Origin: Bathynomus jamesi | Lineage: Eukaryota; Arthropoda; Malacostraca; Isopoda; Cirolanidae | Assembly (NCBI GenBank): GCA_023014485.1 | Contig: JAJOZX010001736.1 | Coordinates: 322,501-386,500, forward strand | Direction: 5' to 3' | DNA: 64,000 bases | Shown: in pieces, positions 43,504 to 54,559 of the stretch | How positions within the stretch are numbered: the first letter of the stretch is position 1 | Layout of the letters: each line of letters begins with the position of its first letter | The notes under the pieces: model-generated | What the model saw: the letters and a program-made list of their open reading frames with translations, nothing else | What the model was told of the DNA's origin: nothing | Databases searched by the model: none | Position numbers and translations under genes: made by a program

Positions 43504-44883
43504 CGGGTGTCAGGAAATGATTGCCCCCCCCTGTAGAGCAAAAACTAGAAGAGATAGATAAAAACCGGCGAGACCACTTGAAAGAGCGTTAAAATCTGAA
43601 TAAAAACCATTATATTCTATTCCTGTGACTTTAATTCTTACCATTTTTTTCCCCACAGAAACCATGGCATCATCTATTTTGAACGATTCAGAGAAAAAGC
43701 GAGTTCTTGACCGCATTCGAGCTGTCACATTTCGTGAAGCAAAGGAAACTGGTGCAACTTTCATAACTCGACACTGGGTGGCTGAGAGATTAAAAAGATC
43801 AGGAGACTTTGTCAAAAGGAATTGGAATAAGAATCCTGAAGATTGTGAAACAGAATTTCGAGGAGGAAGACCGGAGAAATTATCTCAAGAACCGAAAGAC
43901 ATTGTGCTTGCTGCATCACGGCGCCGAAAGAAGAGCTGCTCTGAGGTAGCGAAAGAGATACTTATCCGTCGTGGTAAGATAGTCAATCGGCAACTTGTGC
44001 ATCAATTTCGAGTTCGCCAAGGCTTGAGTGCTTGGCATGAAATAGCTAAGCCACGGAAGAGTGATCTTAATATTGAAGATCGGCTGTGGTTTTGTGATTA
44101 TCTTGAGGAATGGACGGAAGACGATTTCCTTCACTTGGTTGTTCAGCGATGAATTCTTCGTTATGTCTCCAGAAAACCAAATTTTCAGAATGATCGGGTT
44201 TGGGCAACAACTCCTGATGAAGTCCCAGACGACCAGAAGTATCGAGAAATAGTAAAAAATCCAGCATGTGTGGGTGTTTTCATTATGTTCTCTATTCGGA
44301 AGCTCATCTGGGTTATCAAACCAAGAGGAACCAGTTGGGATTGGCCTTATTTTCGAAATGTAATTTTAGCCCAACATGTAATTCCGTTTTTGAAAGACCC
44401 CGAGTGTGTTTTGGATGTTGAACAGGCAACCTTTCTTCACGACAAAGCCCCCTGTATGAAAGCACTTGCGACTCAACAACTGCTTAAGGACAATAACATT
44501 GATTTTTTCGGAAATAATGAATGGCCTGGCAATTCTCCCGATCTTAATGTCTGTGAACATGTCGGATCCATCATGAAGGATCGGGTGGAGTCCTTAATGC
44601 TGGAACAACCCATTCAGAATCGGTATTCAACAGAAATTATGACTGCAAAGATCAACGAAGTCCTTGAAGAAATGAGTCATGATACCGATCTCTTTGAGAC
44701 ACTTCTGGGATCATACCCCCGTCGATTAATGGCCGTCAGAGCTGCAAATGGGGGCAACACCCGATATTAAAACAAGTGTTTTTTATTCAAAATTAAACGC
44801 TCTTTCGCGTGGTTTTGTCTGTTTTTTTCTATTCCTTTCAGTTTCTTCTGTACAGGGGGGGGCAATCATTTCCTGACACCCTT
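43504..44883 (+). mobile_element. DD37E transposon, copy 2, inserted in the tRNA-like array
   Basis: Inverted ends GGGTGTCAGGAAATGATTGC and complement; TA at 43502-43503 and 44884-44885. The sequence is almost the same as copy 1 apart from scattered substitutions and two one-base indels. Confidence 0.9.
43664..44770 (+). pseudogene. DD37E transposase, copy 2, with two compensating indels
   Basis: It starts MASSILNDSEKKRVLDRIRA and follows the copy 1 protein. An extra T at about 44144 shifts the frame just before the first catalytic Asp (HLVV then SDEFF is lost), and a missing T about 17 bases later restores it. The rest is open to 44770, with FLHDKAPCMKALA and NSPDLNVCEHVGS; this copy keeps the usual DLNV. 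Because the shift spans the first Asp, the protein would be inactive. Confidence 0.88.
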
Positions 44884-44967
44884 TACATATTCACGATTTG
44901 CGAGGGTGCCCTCACAGGGCATTGGTTTCTGCCATATGTAGGAGAATTTCGACTTATGACTGATCGA

Positions 44968-45040
44968 GGCCCGTGGTGTAATGGTAGCGCATCTGACCGG
45001 CAATCGGAAGGCCCTGGGTTCGATTCCCGGGCGGTTCACC
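44968..45040 (+). tRNA. tRNA-like sequence, unit 2
   Basis: Same structure as unit 1, with a consensus B box (GGTTCGATTCC). A box, anticodon-arm hairpin with loop CCGGCAA, T arm and a downstream run of five T are present, so Pol III transcription is plausible. If read as a tRNA the anticodon position is GGC (Ala), but C33 and the imperfect acceptor stem argue for a tRNA-derived unit. Confidence 0.55.
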
Positions 45041-45230
45041 TCATTTTTCATTTGTTCGTTATTTCTCTTCCTCGTGTGCAGAACACTCCTCTATACTTAC
45101 GTCGTTTCTATACATTAATATACTGCGTGGTCATTGCAGTTAAATGTACATATTCACGATTTGCGAGGGTGCCCTCTCAGGGCATTGGTTTCTGCCCTAT
45201 GTAGGAGAATTTCGACTTTTGACTGATCGA

Positions 45231-45303
45231 GGCCCGTGGTGTAATGGTAGCGCATCTGACCGGCAATCGGAAGGCCCTGGGTTCGATTCCCGGGCGGTTC
45301 ACC
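45231..45303 (+). tRNA. tRNA-like sequence, unit 3
   Basis: Identical to unit 2 through the tRNA-like segment; flanks also match, as expected of a recent tandem duplication. Confidence 0.55.
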
Positions 45304-45411
45304 TCATTTTTCATTTGTTCGTTATTTCTCTTCATCGTGTGCAGAACGCTCCTCTATACTTACGTCGTTTCTATACATTAATATACTGCGTGGTCATTGC
45401 AGTTAAATGTG

Positions 45412-45985
45412 TATATATATATATATATAATAATGTAATGTTTATAATGTTTCAGACCAACAAAGACCCTAGGATCCACTCATGGTTGGTCTACCTAACT
45501 GTGTTCGTAATTGTGTATGTCCTCCGTGGTGGCGGAGGGGACCTACAATTTTACGTGGGTTCCGAACCACAAGAACATAAGAAATTTATGCAAAAACTGC
45601 CTGTACATTGGCAACGACCAATTTTTGCATAACTAATTAATTATCAATTTAAAAGTAATTAATTATCGATTTAAAACTAATTAATTATCGATTTAAAACT
45701 AAAGATAGAATCTCTGGATCCAGAGGATCAAGTCATAATAGACTACTATCCACAAATATGTTACACTCTATATCTATTTATAACCAACATGCAAATATAT
45801 GAGATCCAAAGAATCCAGTCAATTTCATTACGGTATCCATCAATACTAGTACTTTGCCCAACGAAAAATAAGTCACGATCCATATCGATTGCGGACCAAG
45901 TCAAAATTTACATATACATTACAATATATATACTTAGGAGGAAAAGTGTAGGTGTGGCTGTAAAGACTGTACAGTAATGTAGAAT
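45412..45985 (+). other. Unrecognised stretch with a possible exon-like ORF and a 23-bp tandem repeat
   Basis: After a short TA tract, an acceptor-like TGTTTCAG at about 45453 is followed by an open stretch to 45632. It reads TNKDPRIHSWLVYLTVFVIV (hydrophobic), then GGGGDLQFYVGSEPQEHKKF. I do not recognise it. At about 45635-45705 a 23-bp unit (TTAATTATCGATTTAAAACT plus AAT) repeats three times. Confidence 0.3.
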
Positions 45986-45989
45986 GTGT

Positions 45990-48757
45990 GTGCACCCATT
46001 TTGGGTCTCCCATTTCAAGGTGTTTGTGGGGCAAGTGAAGATCATGAGTTTTTCAATACCTCACAGTACTATGGGGGGCACCGCTCGGCAGAGGAATCTC
46101 TTTAAATGGGGTGTGTATGGACAGAGAGTATCCCCTAACTCAAGATGCTGCCTCCCTATATCCCACAACACTTGTGCTGTGCTGTGGGATCTATCACCAC
46201 AAAGCCTTAATTTTCCTATTTTAAACTATACCGAGTCTATCAACATATTTGTCTAATCGATTTTTAAACATGTTTATAGAAGTGCTACTAATTACTTCTA
46301 CCGGCAAACTATTCCAGCTATTTACTATTCTATGCGTAAAAAAGTTTTTGGCAACTGCTGTCTCGCACCTTCTACTTGTCAACTTACACCCGTTATTTCT
46401 AGTCCTATTATATTGAGATATTTCGAAAAAGCTATCTCTATCTACGTTATCGAACCCATTCATAATTTTGAAAACCTGGATTAGATCACCCCTTAGCCTC
46501 CTAGTCTCGAGTGTTGTCAATTTTAACTCCTTAAGCCTATCCTCGTACGACTTTGACCTAAGCGACGGAATCATCTTAGTTGCTCGTCTTTGAACTCTTT
46601 CGATTTTGTCTATATCTTTGCGCATATACGGATTCCAAAATTGGATCGCGTACTCCAAATGGGGTCTAACTAATGATTTATAAAGAGGAACTATAATATC
46701 GCGCGATTTGTACTCAAAATTTCGAGCTATAAAACCTAACACTTTGTTCGCCTTATTGACCGCTGCTGTACTTTGTTTCGCTACTTTTAAATCACCAGTG
46801 ACTATAACTCCTAAATCTTTTTCCTGCTCTACGCTTGTTAAATCTTTCCCTGACATACTATACGCAAAATTACCGTTACGCGAACCTATATGCAAAATTT
46901 TGCACTTATCAACGTTAAATCTCATTTGCCATGTGACTGACCAATCAACGATTTCATTCAGATCTTCCTGGATTTTACCTCTATCTTCGTCATTAATCGC
47001 CCTACCACTCAGCTTCGTGTCATCCGCAAATTTTGAAACTGTGCTGACTAGGCGGACATCTAAATCGTTAATATATATAAGAAAAAGCAGGGGGCCCAAT
47101 ACAGAACCCTGAGGAACGCCACTCGCTACATTAGCCCAACACGACTCCGCTCCATCAACGACCACCCTCTGTTTCCTACCTCGCAACCACTCTTCTAGCC
47201 AACTTATTACTACACCCCTGATTCCATGAGTCTTTTGTGCGGCACAGTGTCAAACGCTTTTTGAAAATCTAAATACACTACATCAACCGCCCTATGTCTA
47301 TCGTAAACGTCAACCACGCTTTGGAAAAATTCTAAAAGATTAGTTAAGCAAGATTTGTTTCGCCTAAAACCGTGCTGCGTATTTCTAACCAGATCATGCA
47401 CTTCTAAGTGTTCGACTATACGATCCCTAATTATTGATTCCAGTAGCTTACCTACAACAGACGTTAAACTGATTGGCCTATAATTTCCCGCCTCACCTTT
47501 ATCGCCTTTCTTAAAGATAGGTGTTACGTTTGCTAATTTGAAATTATCTGGTACGTACCCCTCAGAAATAGACGCATTAAAAATCTTTGTTAGAGGCACA
47601 ACAATGCTATCTTTTAATTCTTTTATTTGTATGGGATATATGGAATCCGGACCCGGTGATTTACGCGTTTTCATTTTATCAATATAGCGCATTACCTCCG
47701 CTTCACTAACCACGATATTATCCAAAATATTACCATTATCAAAAGGTATTATGTCTATGACCGTAGGGATATTCGTTAGATCTTCTATAGTAAAAACTGA
47801 CGTAAAAAATTCGTTTAGCAAGGTAGACATTTCCTTGTTTTCAGAAAATAGATCTCCGTTTACATTTTTCAAAGGCCCCAAGACACTTTTTACTGGATTT
47901 CTATTATTGACGTATTGAAAGAATCGCTTGGGGTTTTCTTTACCGTCACGAGCTATGGAGATTTCAAATTCGCGCTTGGACTTTTTTATTACACTTTTCG
48001 CTTCACGCCTTAGAGATATGTAGTTGTTTCGTAACAACAGATTATCTTTATCGAACTTATATAGCTTATAAGCCCTATCTCTACTCTTTATAATGTCTCC
48101 TACTCTAGAAGTAAACCACAAGGGCTTGTTGTTTACTTTCGCACGCTTAATTTTGTACGGTACACATTCCTCATTTATAGTCCTAAATACCGTTTCGAAC
48201 GATTCCCACATTAGTTTTGCGTTGGAGTTCACCATTACGTTTTCCCAATTGACGTGTGAAAATTTATATCGAAATTTACTAAAGTCTGCGTGCTGGAAGT
48301 TAGGAATTTTAGTCGAGTTAGTTGGTTTCGAGTGACTTACTGAGAGGACAAACTCTACCATATTGTGATCGCTATTGCTGAACGGTTCTATTACTTGAAG
48401 ATCAGTAATTAGCCTATCATCCGTAGTTATTACTAAATCTAAAATACTGTCCAACCTCGTAGGTTCCCCAACCTTTTGAATAAGAAAGCTATCCTCGCAA
48501 AAATTAACTAAACGATTACCTTCCGCGTCTCCCTGCATTTATCGTAATTCACGTTGGCGCAATTAAAGTCACCCATAAGTAAGCCTGCTCACTACCGATT
48601 ATTCTCTTTAGTTCACGATATAACGCTTCGTCCGTATCAGCTGTTTGATTAGGGGGCCTATATATAACCGCAACAAGAAGTTTGAAATCGTTCAATTTAA
48701 GTTCTGCTATAGTCGAATCTATCGGTTCTGGAATTGAGTGCTTTTCTTCTATATTAT
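45990..48757 (-). mobile_element. CR1-like non-LTR retrotransposon, copy B (5' truncated)
   Basis: Minus strand, beginning inside the endonuclease (IPEPIDST near 48735) and running to a 3' untranslated region of about 230 bp. It is the same family as copy A; their overlap in the endonuclease differs by scattered changes. The left end is my estimate. Its 5' edge abuts a (TA)n tract. Confidence 0.83.
46221..48757 (-). pseudogene. CR1-like ORF2: endonuclease C-terminal part and reverse transcriptase
   Basis: A frameshift near 48540 precedes the long open part 48538-47210. That part has EPFSNSDHNMVEF (endonuclease SDH), fingers RKSPGPDSIYPIQIKEL, VTPIFKKGDKGEAGNYRPIS, TQHGFRRNKSCLTNLLEF and the palm Asp block VVYLDFQKAFDTVPHKRL. 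A small deletion and stop at about 47187-47215 follow. The gene resumes at 47186 with VASGVPQGSVLGPLLFLIYI and the catalytic SKFADDTKLSG (about 47020-47050). The thumb and C-terminal region include PLYKSLVRPHLEYAIQFWNP and RVQRRATKMIPSLR, ending YVDRLGIV. Full CR1 RTs are like this in order and length. Confidence 0.88.
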
Positions 48758-48857
48758 ATATATAATATATACATATATATTTTATACAAAATTATATTTT
48801 ATATATATTTTATATATATAATATATAAATGGAGTATATATAGATATATATATGTAC
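48758..48857. repeat. TA-rich low-complexity stretch
   Basis: AT dinucleotide-rich sequence between two retroelements; no gene. Confidence 0.85.
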
Positions 48858-49059
48858 TGTATATATGGGAATGTCGCAAAGCTGGATCCTGTCTGCTTTG
48901 CAGATAGCTGGTTTGGGAAGCTATATTTATGGGACCTCTTTGCGAGTGACCCGTTGCCCGCGTCGGGCTAGCATCATGAAAAAGAAAAACTATGATATTT
49001 GTCATTTACCATTACTTATTCGGACTATAGTGGATTTAATTATCTCAGACGAGTTCCCT

Positions 49060-49503
49060 GTTCCAGGCACGCAGAAGCGTAGAAAATATCGTATGCAAAT
49101 ACTACGCGAAAGGAAACTGCAGATATCGGGATGGGCAATGCATATATGCACATCCCACATTATGCAAAATGCATTACACAAGTGGATATTGCAAGTTTGA
49201 TAAGAAATGCATGTTCCACCATCTTACGGTCTGCAACACTTATGAAAGATATGGGAGTTGCAAATACGAAAAAAAATGCCGATACCACCACCCTCAAAGG
49301 AACGCACCTAGGGAACAGAAAAAACGAACATCAAAGAAGAGTGGAAATTTTTTAGACGCAGCCAATACATTTCAGCTGCTAAATACTCTCCAGCAATTAC
49401 AAAACCAGCTGACAAATATAAATATAGAAATCCGAGAGCTGGACAGAAGGTACGAACAAAGACACTTCATGCGTTATCGGGACAACAGGTACCGACAAAG
49501 ATA
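49060..49503 (+). pseudogene. Non-LTR ORF1, CCCH zinc-finger protein
   Basis: After an out-of-frame first part, 49169-49504 reads MHYTSGYCKFDKKCMFHH, then CNTYERYGSCKYEKKCRYHH. These are two CCCH fingers (C-x7/8-C-x5-C-x3-H type). A partial finger probably precedes in the other frame (AYMHIPHYAKC region). The C-terminal part is a helix rich in Gln and Leu (FQLLNTLQQLQNQLTNINIE), likely for oligomerisation. The product would bind element RNA. One frameshift separates the start from the fingers. Confidence 0.7.
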
Positions 49504-49639
49504 AAAAGAGGTAAATTCTCGGAGGACCACAAGGCAACGAAACCGGCACCCCCATCGGAAAACAAAGCGGAACCACCTGTATGCGAAAAAGAAAGAGAAA
49601 AAATAAAAATAATCCTAGCCAACATACTGTACAGGGCCT

Positions 49640-50755
49640 TAAATCAAACCAGTCCACGAACAAAGTTGCATACCTGAAAGGACTCATGCAAGAAGCCGGA
49701 GCAGACTTTGCATGCCTCTCACGGAAACTCATCTGAAGGACTGCCAGGCGAACTGTGAAAATTGTGAGTCCTGTATTGACAAAAAAGAAGTACAAATTGA
49801 CAACTATAACATCCTCCGAGCCGACAGAACAGTGAGACGTAAAGGAGGATGTGCTATTTACACACGCGAAAGGCACATAGCAGAAATGGCTATAAGTACC
49901 TCAAACAACTACGTAGAATGTGTAGCAGCAAAAATTGAAAAATTAAATATGGTACTAATTGTAATGTACAGACCCCCAAACACGCCAACCTCAAAATTTT
50001 CAGATTCCATTACAGAGGTAAGAAACTTAATAAAAGATCTACACTCTCCAACCCCAAATATTTTTCTCTGTGATGATTTTAATTTCCCATTCAGGAAATA
50101 TAAAAGGATAGGAAAAAATATATGTATCCACCATTACAAGGGTGGCACACGAGAAGACCAGGAGCAGGTAAAAATGCTACTAGCTTTAGCTGATGAATTT
50201 ATGTTAACGCAAGAAATAACAGAAAACACAAGAAAAAACAACTGCCTAGATTTGGTATTCACAAACAACAGTAATCTAATTGATAATGTAGAAATCTCCC
50301 CAACTATGATATCAGACCACAATATCATTGAAATAACAACTAATATAAAGGCAACAGGAAAGGAAAGAACACGCACAACAGAACGAAGCAAATTCGAAAT
50401 TTTTAATTTTCACTCCAAAGCTATAAAGTGGGAAGATGTGACATCCAGCATGGAAGTAATAGATTGGAAAACCATTTTCGAGGCCAAGACAACGGAAGAG
50501 ATGCTAATGACGTTAGAGGAGAAGACGTTAGAAATTGTGGAAAAACATGTCCCAAAGATACAACAAAGAGGAAAGAGAAGCAGGTTCGAAAGACAAAAGA
50601 GGGCATTGTTCCGAAAGAGAAAAAGAGTGACTGCAAAATTAAGTAATTGTAAAGATAACAACATCAGAAAAATATTAAATGATAAACTACAAAGTATGTC
50701 GTCATACAGGAACAAATCGAGAAGCATACAGAAAAAGAAGAAGATGACGCTATAG
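49640..50755 (+). pseudogene. Non-LTR ORF2, endonuclease domain
   Basis: The domain starts before a frameshift at about 49718 (VAYLKGLMQEAGADFACLS), then reads LTETHLKDCQANC (metal-binding Glu region), RADRTVRRKGGCAIYTRE, VLIVMYRPPNTP, FLCDDFNFP (usually GDFN; Gly is Asp here) and TMISDHNIIEI with the catalytic SDH. A Cys-rich insert (CQANCENCESCIDKK) follows the first motif. The frame shifts near 50745 into the reverse transcriptase. Confidence 0.8.
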
Positions 50756-50934
50756 AAGCGATAAAGGTTAATTCAAAGTACTTCTATAATTTCGCAAAAA
50801 GAAAGTCGAAAAACCAAGCGACTATCGGACCTTTAAAAAATGAGAACAGTGATTTATCTGATGATCTAACAGAAGTATCTGAAATATTAAAAGCTCAGTA
50901 TGAATCATCTTTCAGTATCCCAAAAACTGACAAA

Positions 50935-52647
50935 TTGATTTGCGATAGAAACGCGTTCTTTGAAGAAGAACCACAAGGGGAAAGTATAACGGATTTCGAC
51001 TTTACGACGGATGATATTACACAAGCCATAGGGAAACTAAAAACACACTCAGCGGCAGGACCGGATAAATGGAATGCCACACTGATCAAGAACTGCAAGA
51101 ATGCAATCGCTGAGCCCCTATACTGGATATGGAGACGATCATTAGACACGGGAGAAATACCGGGCATCCTGAAGAGCGCGAACATAGTCCAAATATATAA
51201 AGGAGGAGATCGATCCCAGGCCAAAAACTATAGGCCAGTGTCGCTTACATCTTATCTCACTAAAATATTTGAAAGAATAGTTAGACAGAAAATCTATGAC
51301 TTTTTGGAAACTCAGAAAAAATTCAATGATAACCAACACGGGTTTCGATCAGGCAGATCATGCCTATCACAACTAATGGAACACTACAACAACATTATTG
51401 ATTCACTTGAAAGTAATGAAAACTATGATGTACTATACACAGACTTTGCTAAAGCGTTCGACAAGTGTGACCACGGAATCATAATACATAAACTGAAATA
51501 TATGGGAATAACAGGAAAATTAGGGAAATGGATATATAATTTCCTTAGTGAGCGGAGGCAAGTCGTTACAGTACAAGGAGTATCTTCATCAGAATCAGAG
51601 GTCCTCAGCTCAGTACCACAAGGAACAGTATTAGCTCCACTACTCTTCATAATCATGCTAACTGACATAGATGAGGACGTTACCAGAGACAGCACAGTAA
51701 CATCCTTTGCGGATGACACAAAGATCAGTAGAAAAATAAGAAACCCAGAAGACATAGGATCTCTACAAACCGACATAAACAAAATCTACAAGTGGACTAA
51801 AGACAACAATATGAAGTTTAACACCGAGAAATTTCAGCTATTACGGTACGGAAAAAGAGAAGACCTAAAGTGCATGGAATATTATACCCCCAATGGACAG
51901 GAAATTCAGAGAAATTCCAGAGCAAAAGATTTAGGGGTTGTAATGACAGATGATGCGAAATTTGAAACACAAAATAAGATAGCAGTAAATAGAGCCAAGA
52001 GAATAACGGGTCAGATATTGAGAACCTTTAAACGAAGGGATAGGAATGTAATGATTCCTCTACTGAAAACCCTGATCATACCCAAATTAGAATACTGCTC
52101 GGTCCTAACTTCCCCATATAAAAAACAAGACATTAGACAGCTGGAGGGGATCCAAAGAAGCTTCACAGCCAAGATCAATGGGTGCAAAGAACTAAATTAC
52201 TGGGAAAGGTTACGAGAACTAGACCTATATTCACTGGAAAGGAGAAGAGAGAGATACACCATTATTTACACTTGGAAAATAATGGAGAAACTAGTCCCTA
52301 ATCTTACTCTGAATCCCATAACTCCCCAAACAACGATGGAAAGTAGAAGCGGTAGACTGTGTCGTATTCCCAAATTGAAGGCGAGACAGGGAACATCCTT
52401 AACCCTGAAAGAAAATAGTTTTGTAGTGAGAGGACCAAAACTGTTTAATCAGTTGCCCAAAGACCTAAGAAACACGAAGGGAGTTGCAGTGGAAATCTTC
52501 AAAAGAAGACTAGACGCCTGGCTCAGAACAATCCCCGATGAGCCGGGCGTACCTGGCTATGTGAGGTGGAGAGCGCAAGAATCCAACTCACTACTTCACC
52601 AGGCCAACTCGAGAGGAGGGGCGACAAGCTTGACCTTCGCGAAATGA
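50935..52647 (+). CDS. Non-LTR ORF2, reverse transcriptase domain, open (570 aa)
   Basis: An uninterrupted frame that in the full element would be joined to the endonuclease; the frame is open upstream to about 50745. Order of motifs: HSAAGPDKWNATLIKNCKNA (fingers), IVQIYKGGDRSQAKNYRPVS, NQHGFRSGRSCLSQLMEH, palm Asp in VLYTDFAKAFDKCDHGI, SSVPQGTVLAPLLFIIML, catalytic SFADDTKISR (about 51706-51735), and the thumb region with VNRAKRITGQILRTFKRRDR and LIIPKLEYCSVLTSPYKKQ. It ends NSLLHQANSRGGATSLTFAK. All key residues are present. Activity of this copy is prevented by the upstream frameshifts. Confidence 0.88.
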   Translation: MICDRNAFFEEEPQGESITDFDFTTDDITQAIGKLKTHSAAGPDKWNATLIKNCKNAIAEPLYWIWRRSLDTGEIPGILKSANIVQIYKGGDRSQAKNYRPVSLTSYLTKIFERIVRQKIYDFLETQKKFNDNQHGFRSGRSCLSQLMEHYNNIIDSLESNENYDVLYTDFAKAFDKCDHGIIIHKLKYMGITGKLGKWIYNFLSERRQVVTVQGVSSSESEVLSSVPQGTVLAPLLFIIMLTDIDEDVTRDSTVTSFADDTKISRKIRNPEDIGSLQTDINKIYKWTKDNNMKFNTEKFQLLRYGKREDLKCMEYYTPNGQEIQRNSRAKDLGVVMTDDAKFETQNKIAVNRAKRITGQILRTFKRRDRNVMIPLLKTLIIPKLEYCSVLTSPYKKQDIRQLEGIQRSFTAKINGCKELNYWERLRELDLYSLERRRERYTIIYTWKIMEKLVPNLTLNPITPQTTMESRSGRLCRIPKLKARQGTSLTLKENSFVVRGPKLFNQLPKDLRNTKGVAVEIFKRRLDAWLRTIPDEPGVPGYVRWRAQESNSLLHQANSRGGATSLTFAK

Positions 52648-52689
52648 GAAATCATCGCGCGGAACCTTTGTAAGGTTGTAAGGTAAGGT

Positions 52690-52697
<8 letters not shown>

Positions 52698-52746
<49 letters not shown>
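52698..52746. repeat. (TA)n microsatellite
   Basis: A pure TA array downstream of the retroelement tail. Confidence 0.95.
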
Positions 52747-52750
<4 letters not shown>

Positions 52751-52759
52751 GCAGGCAGC

Positions 52760-54129
52760 AGCCAAAGAGGATCAAGCTTCGTCTTTTGTCGAAGGACCCC
52801 TCTTCTTCACTGGGATGGGAAACTATTTCCCGACATTGGCTGCGCAAAGGAAACAGCCGAACGAACCGCGTTAATTGTTACGGGAAATGGGATGGAAAAA
52901 CCCCTAGCCGTGCCAAAAATACAACGAGCTACAGGAGTAGAATAGGCCAAGGCTTGCATTTCGACGATTGATGACTGGAATCTTCGTGGTGAGAACCAAG
53001 GGGTCGTATTTGACAGAACTGCTTCTAATACTGGCCTTCACAGGGGAGTCTGTACCATGATGAAAAAGTAGTAGGGAGGTAACTTGTCTGGATCGCTTGT
53101 TGACATCGTATCCTTGAAGTCGTCTTGTCAAACACCTGCAACGCACTTCTTGGACCAATAGGTGCCCCGGAAATGACTCTTTAAACGTTTTCAGAAAAAA
53201 TGGCCATCACTTCAGAATGATTCCTTCATGAAGGCTTTAAACAACTTATTCAGAGATCCAAAGATGTTCCAGCTTCGAGAGGAAATGATCCAGTACTTCA
53301 CAAAGGCACTGGAGTCTAAACATTCGCGTGATGACTACGAGGAATTGCTACGACTTTGCCTCACCTTCCTCGGGTGCCGTGATGAAAAAGAAGTCAAGGT
53401 CCGCGCTCCAGGACCAACTCACCATGCACGCTGGATGGCCAAGGCCATCTACGTCCTCAAAATTTATCTGTTGAAGCATCAACTACAGCTGACAGCACGT
53501 GAGACGGAGAATATCACCGAGCTCTCTCTGTTTATCGTCTTGGTCTACGCACGTTTTTGGAACGAGGCCCCCGTCGGAATCAGCGCTCCTTTCTAGATAT
53601 TCTGCTTCTTAAAATCTTGCAGAAATACGCAAATCAGACCATTTCCAAAGCAGCATCTACAGCTCTTCAACGGCACCTGTGCTATCTTGGAGAGTATCTC
53701 ATCGGCCTTGCATTCTTCGATCCTAGAGTCGATGCCGAGACAAAACGGAAGATGGTCGTAAACATCCAACGTAACGAGAATACCCCTGTTACTCGTCGAT
53801 TGAAGTTTTAAGGAAACATTAAAGATTTGTATGAAATGGTCACCGAAAGGACCCTGGGAATCTTCAATCTGTTAAAGAAAGAAGGAAGGAAGGCAGCGGA
53901 GGATACCTTCCTGAGGACCGATCCCAATTCCTCGACGGAGGATGATTGCTTTCAAGAGTTTCGACGCATAGCGATCAACCTAAAAGTTGTCAATGATTCG
54001 GCGGAGAGGGGTATCGCCCTTATCAAGGCATATAATACATCTTTGACGAAGGATGAAGAACAAAAGCAATTCATCTTCCGAGTAGTAGCAAAACATCGCC
54101 AAGGAGTCAGTAATGAAGCGTTAATCTAA
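52760..54129 (+). pseudogene. Uncharacterised multi-copy family, C-terminal two thirds; possible DDE-type transposase
   Basis: In order the frames read RWDGKLFPDIG (about 52812), LIVTGNGMEKPLAVPKIQRA, VVFDRTASNTGLHRGVCT (about 53005-53055), IACRHRILEVVLSNTCNALL, PEMTLFKRFQKKWPSL, then 53228-53596 with APGPTHHARWMAKAIYVLKI. After a frameshift near 53580 come YLGEYLIGLAFFDPRVDAET and, beyond one stop at 53809, INLKVVNDSAERGIALIKAY (about 53980-54035). I remember this architecture from function-unknown repeated genes in arthropods and cnidarians; that is memory, not a search. The WDGK, FD-TxxNTG and AERG residues are spaced as in an RNase H-fold DDE core, which is my inference. Frameshifts near 53070 and 53580 and at least two stops make this a pseudogene. 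Confidence 0.65.
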
Positions 54130-54559
54130 GTAATGATGTATACTATAACCGAATGATAAATGTAATTTTCTATCAAACATATCATTTTCGTGCTTTAAAA
54201 ATTAATGTTTTCTCTAAGAGTTATTCTATTTTCTAAAAAAATAGGCTGTTTTCTTTGAGATTTAATCTGTTTTCAAACAAATAAACTAGTATTTGCCCTT
54301 GTTTTTTCATTTTTTAACCCAGAAGATCAGTCTACTAGAAAATGAGTAGTAAAATGAAATTCATTGCGCCCAATAAATATCATTCAATTAGGCTGAAATG
54401 TGGCGTGGAGATGTTTGATAGGTATAGGAACAGAAGCAACCATGTGGGGGTAAAAAATTACAAAATTTTATTTTTGGACCACCCTAATGTACATGCACGA
54501 ATCTGTCCAAGGAATTTTGGACACTATCCTTCTAATCTTTTTGACAACCAATTAAAGGA
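54130..54559 (+). other. Unrecognised AT-rich stretch with a 77-codon ORF (54342-54575)
   Basis: The frame MSSKMKFIAPNKYHSIRLKC contains CGVEMFDRYRNRSNHVGVKN and ends inside the left arm of the foldback at 54560. Nothing recognisable. The rest is AT-rich with no gene. Confidence 0.25.

Larger units (their letters stand above)
43260..45411 (+). repeat. Tandem array of 263-bp tRNA-headed units, split by a DD37E transposon
   Basis: Two full units, 44886-45148 and 45149-45411, are direct repeats of 263 bp. Each starts CATATTCACGATTTGCGAGG, contains a tRNA-like segment and ends TTGCAGTTAAATGTA. A partial first unit lies at 43260-43503. A DD37E transposon separates it from the others at the unit boundary GTTAAATG-TA-CATATTC, and removing it restores the array. 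At the 5' edge CGGGCCTCGATCAGTCAT (43260-43277) is the exact complement of 43311-43328. Confidence 0.88.
48858..52697 (+). mobile_element. Non-LTR retrotransposon with CCCH-finger ORF1, nearly complete
   Basis: The leader (48866-49065) is repeated as an inverted pair at 34.5-35.1 kb. ORF1 with CCCH fingers, an APE-type endonuclease and a long open reverse transcriptase follow in order. The 3' end is a short tandem GTAAGGTAAGGTAAGG at 52680-52697, directly abutting (TA)n. Short 3' repeats of this kind are usual in the CR1 superfamily, in place of poly(A). Confidence 0.85.

Noticed and set aside
43288..45632. Repeated frames containing the string GPWCNGSASDRQSEGPGFDS
   Set aside because: This is a translation of the tRNA-like segment and its flanks, not a protein gene.
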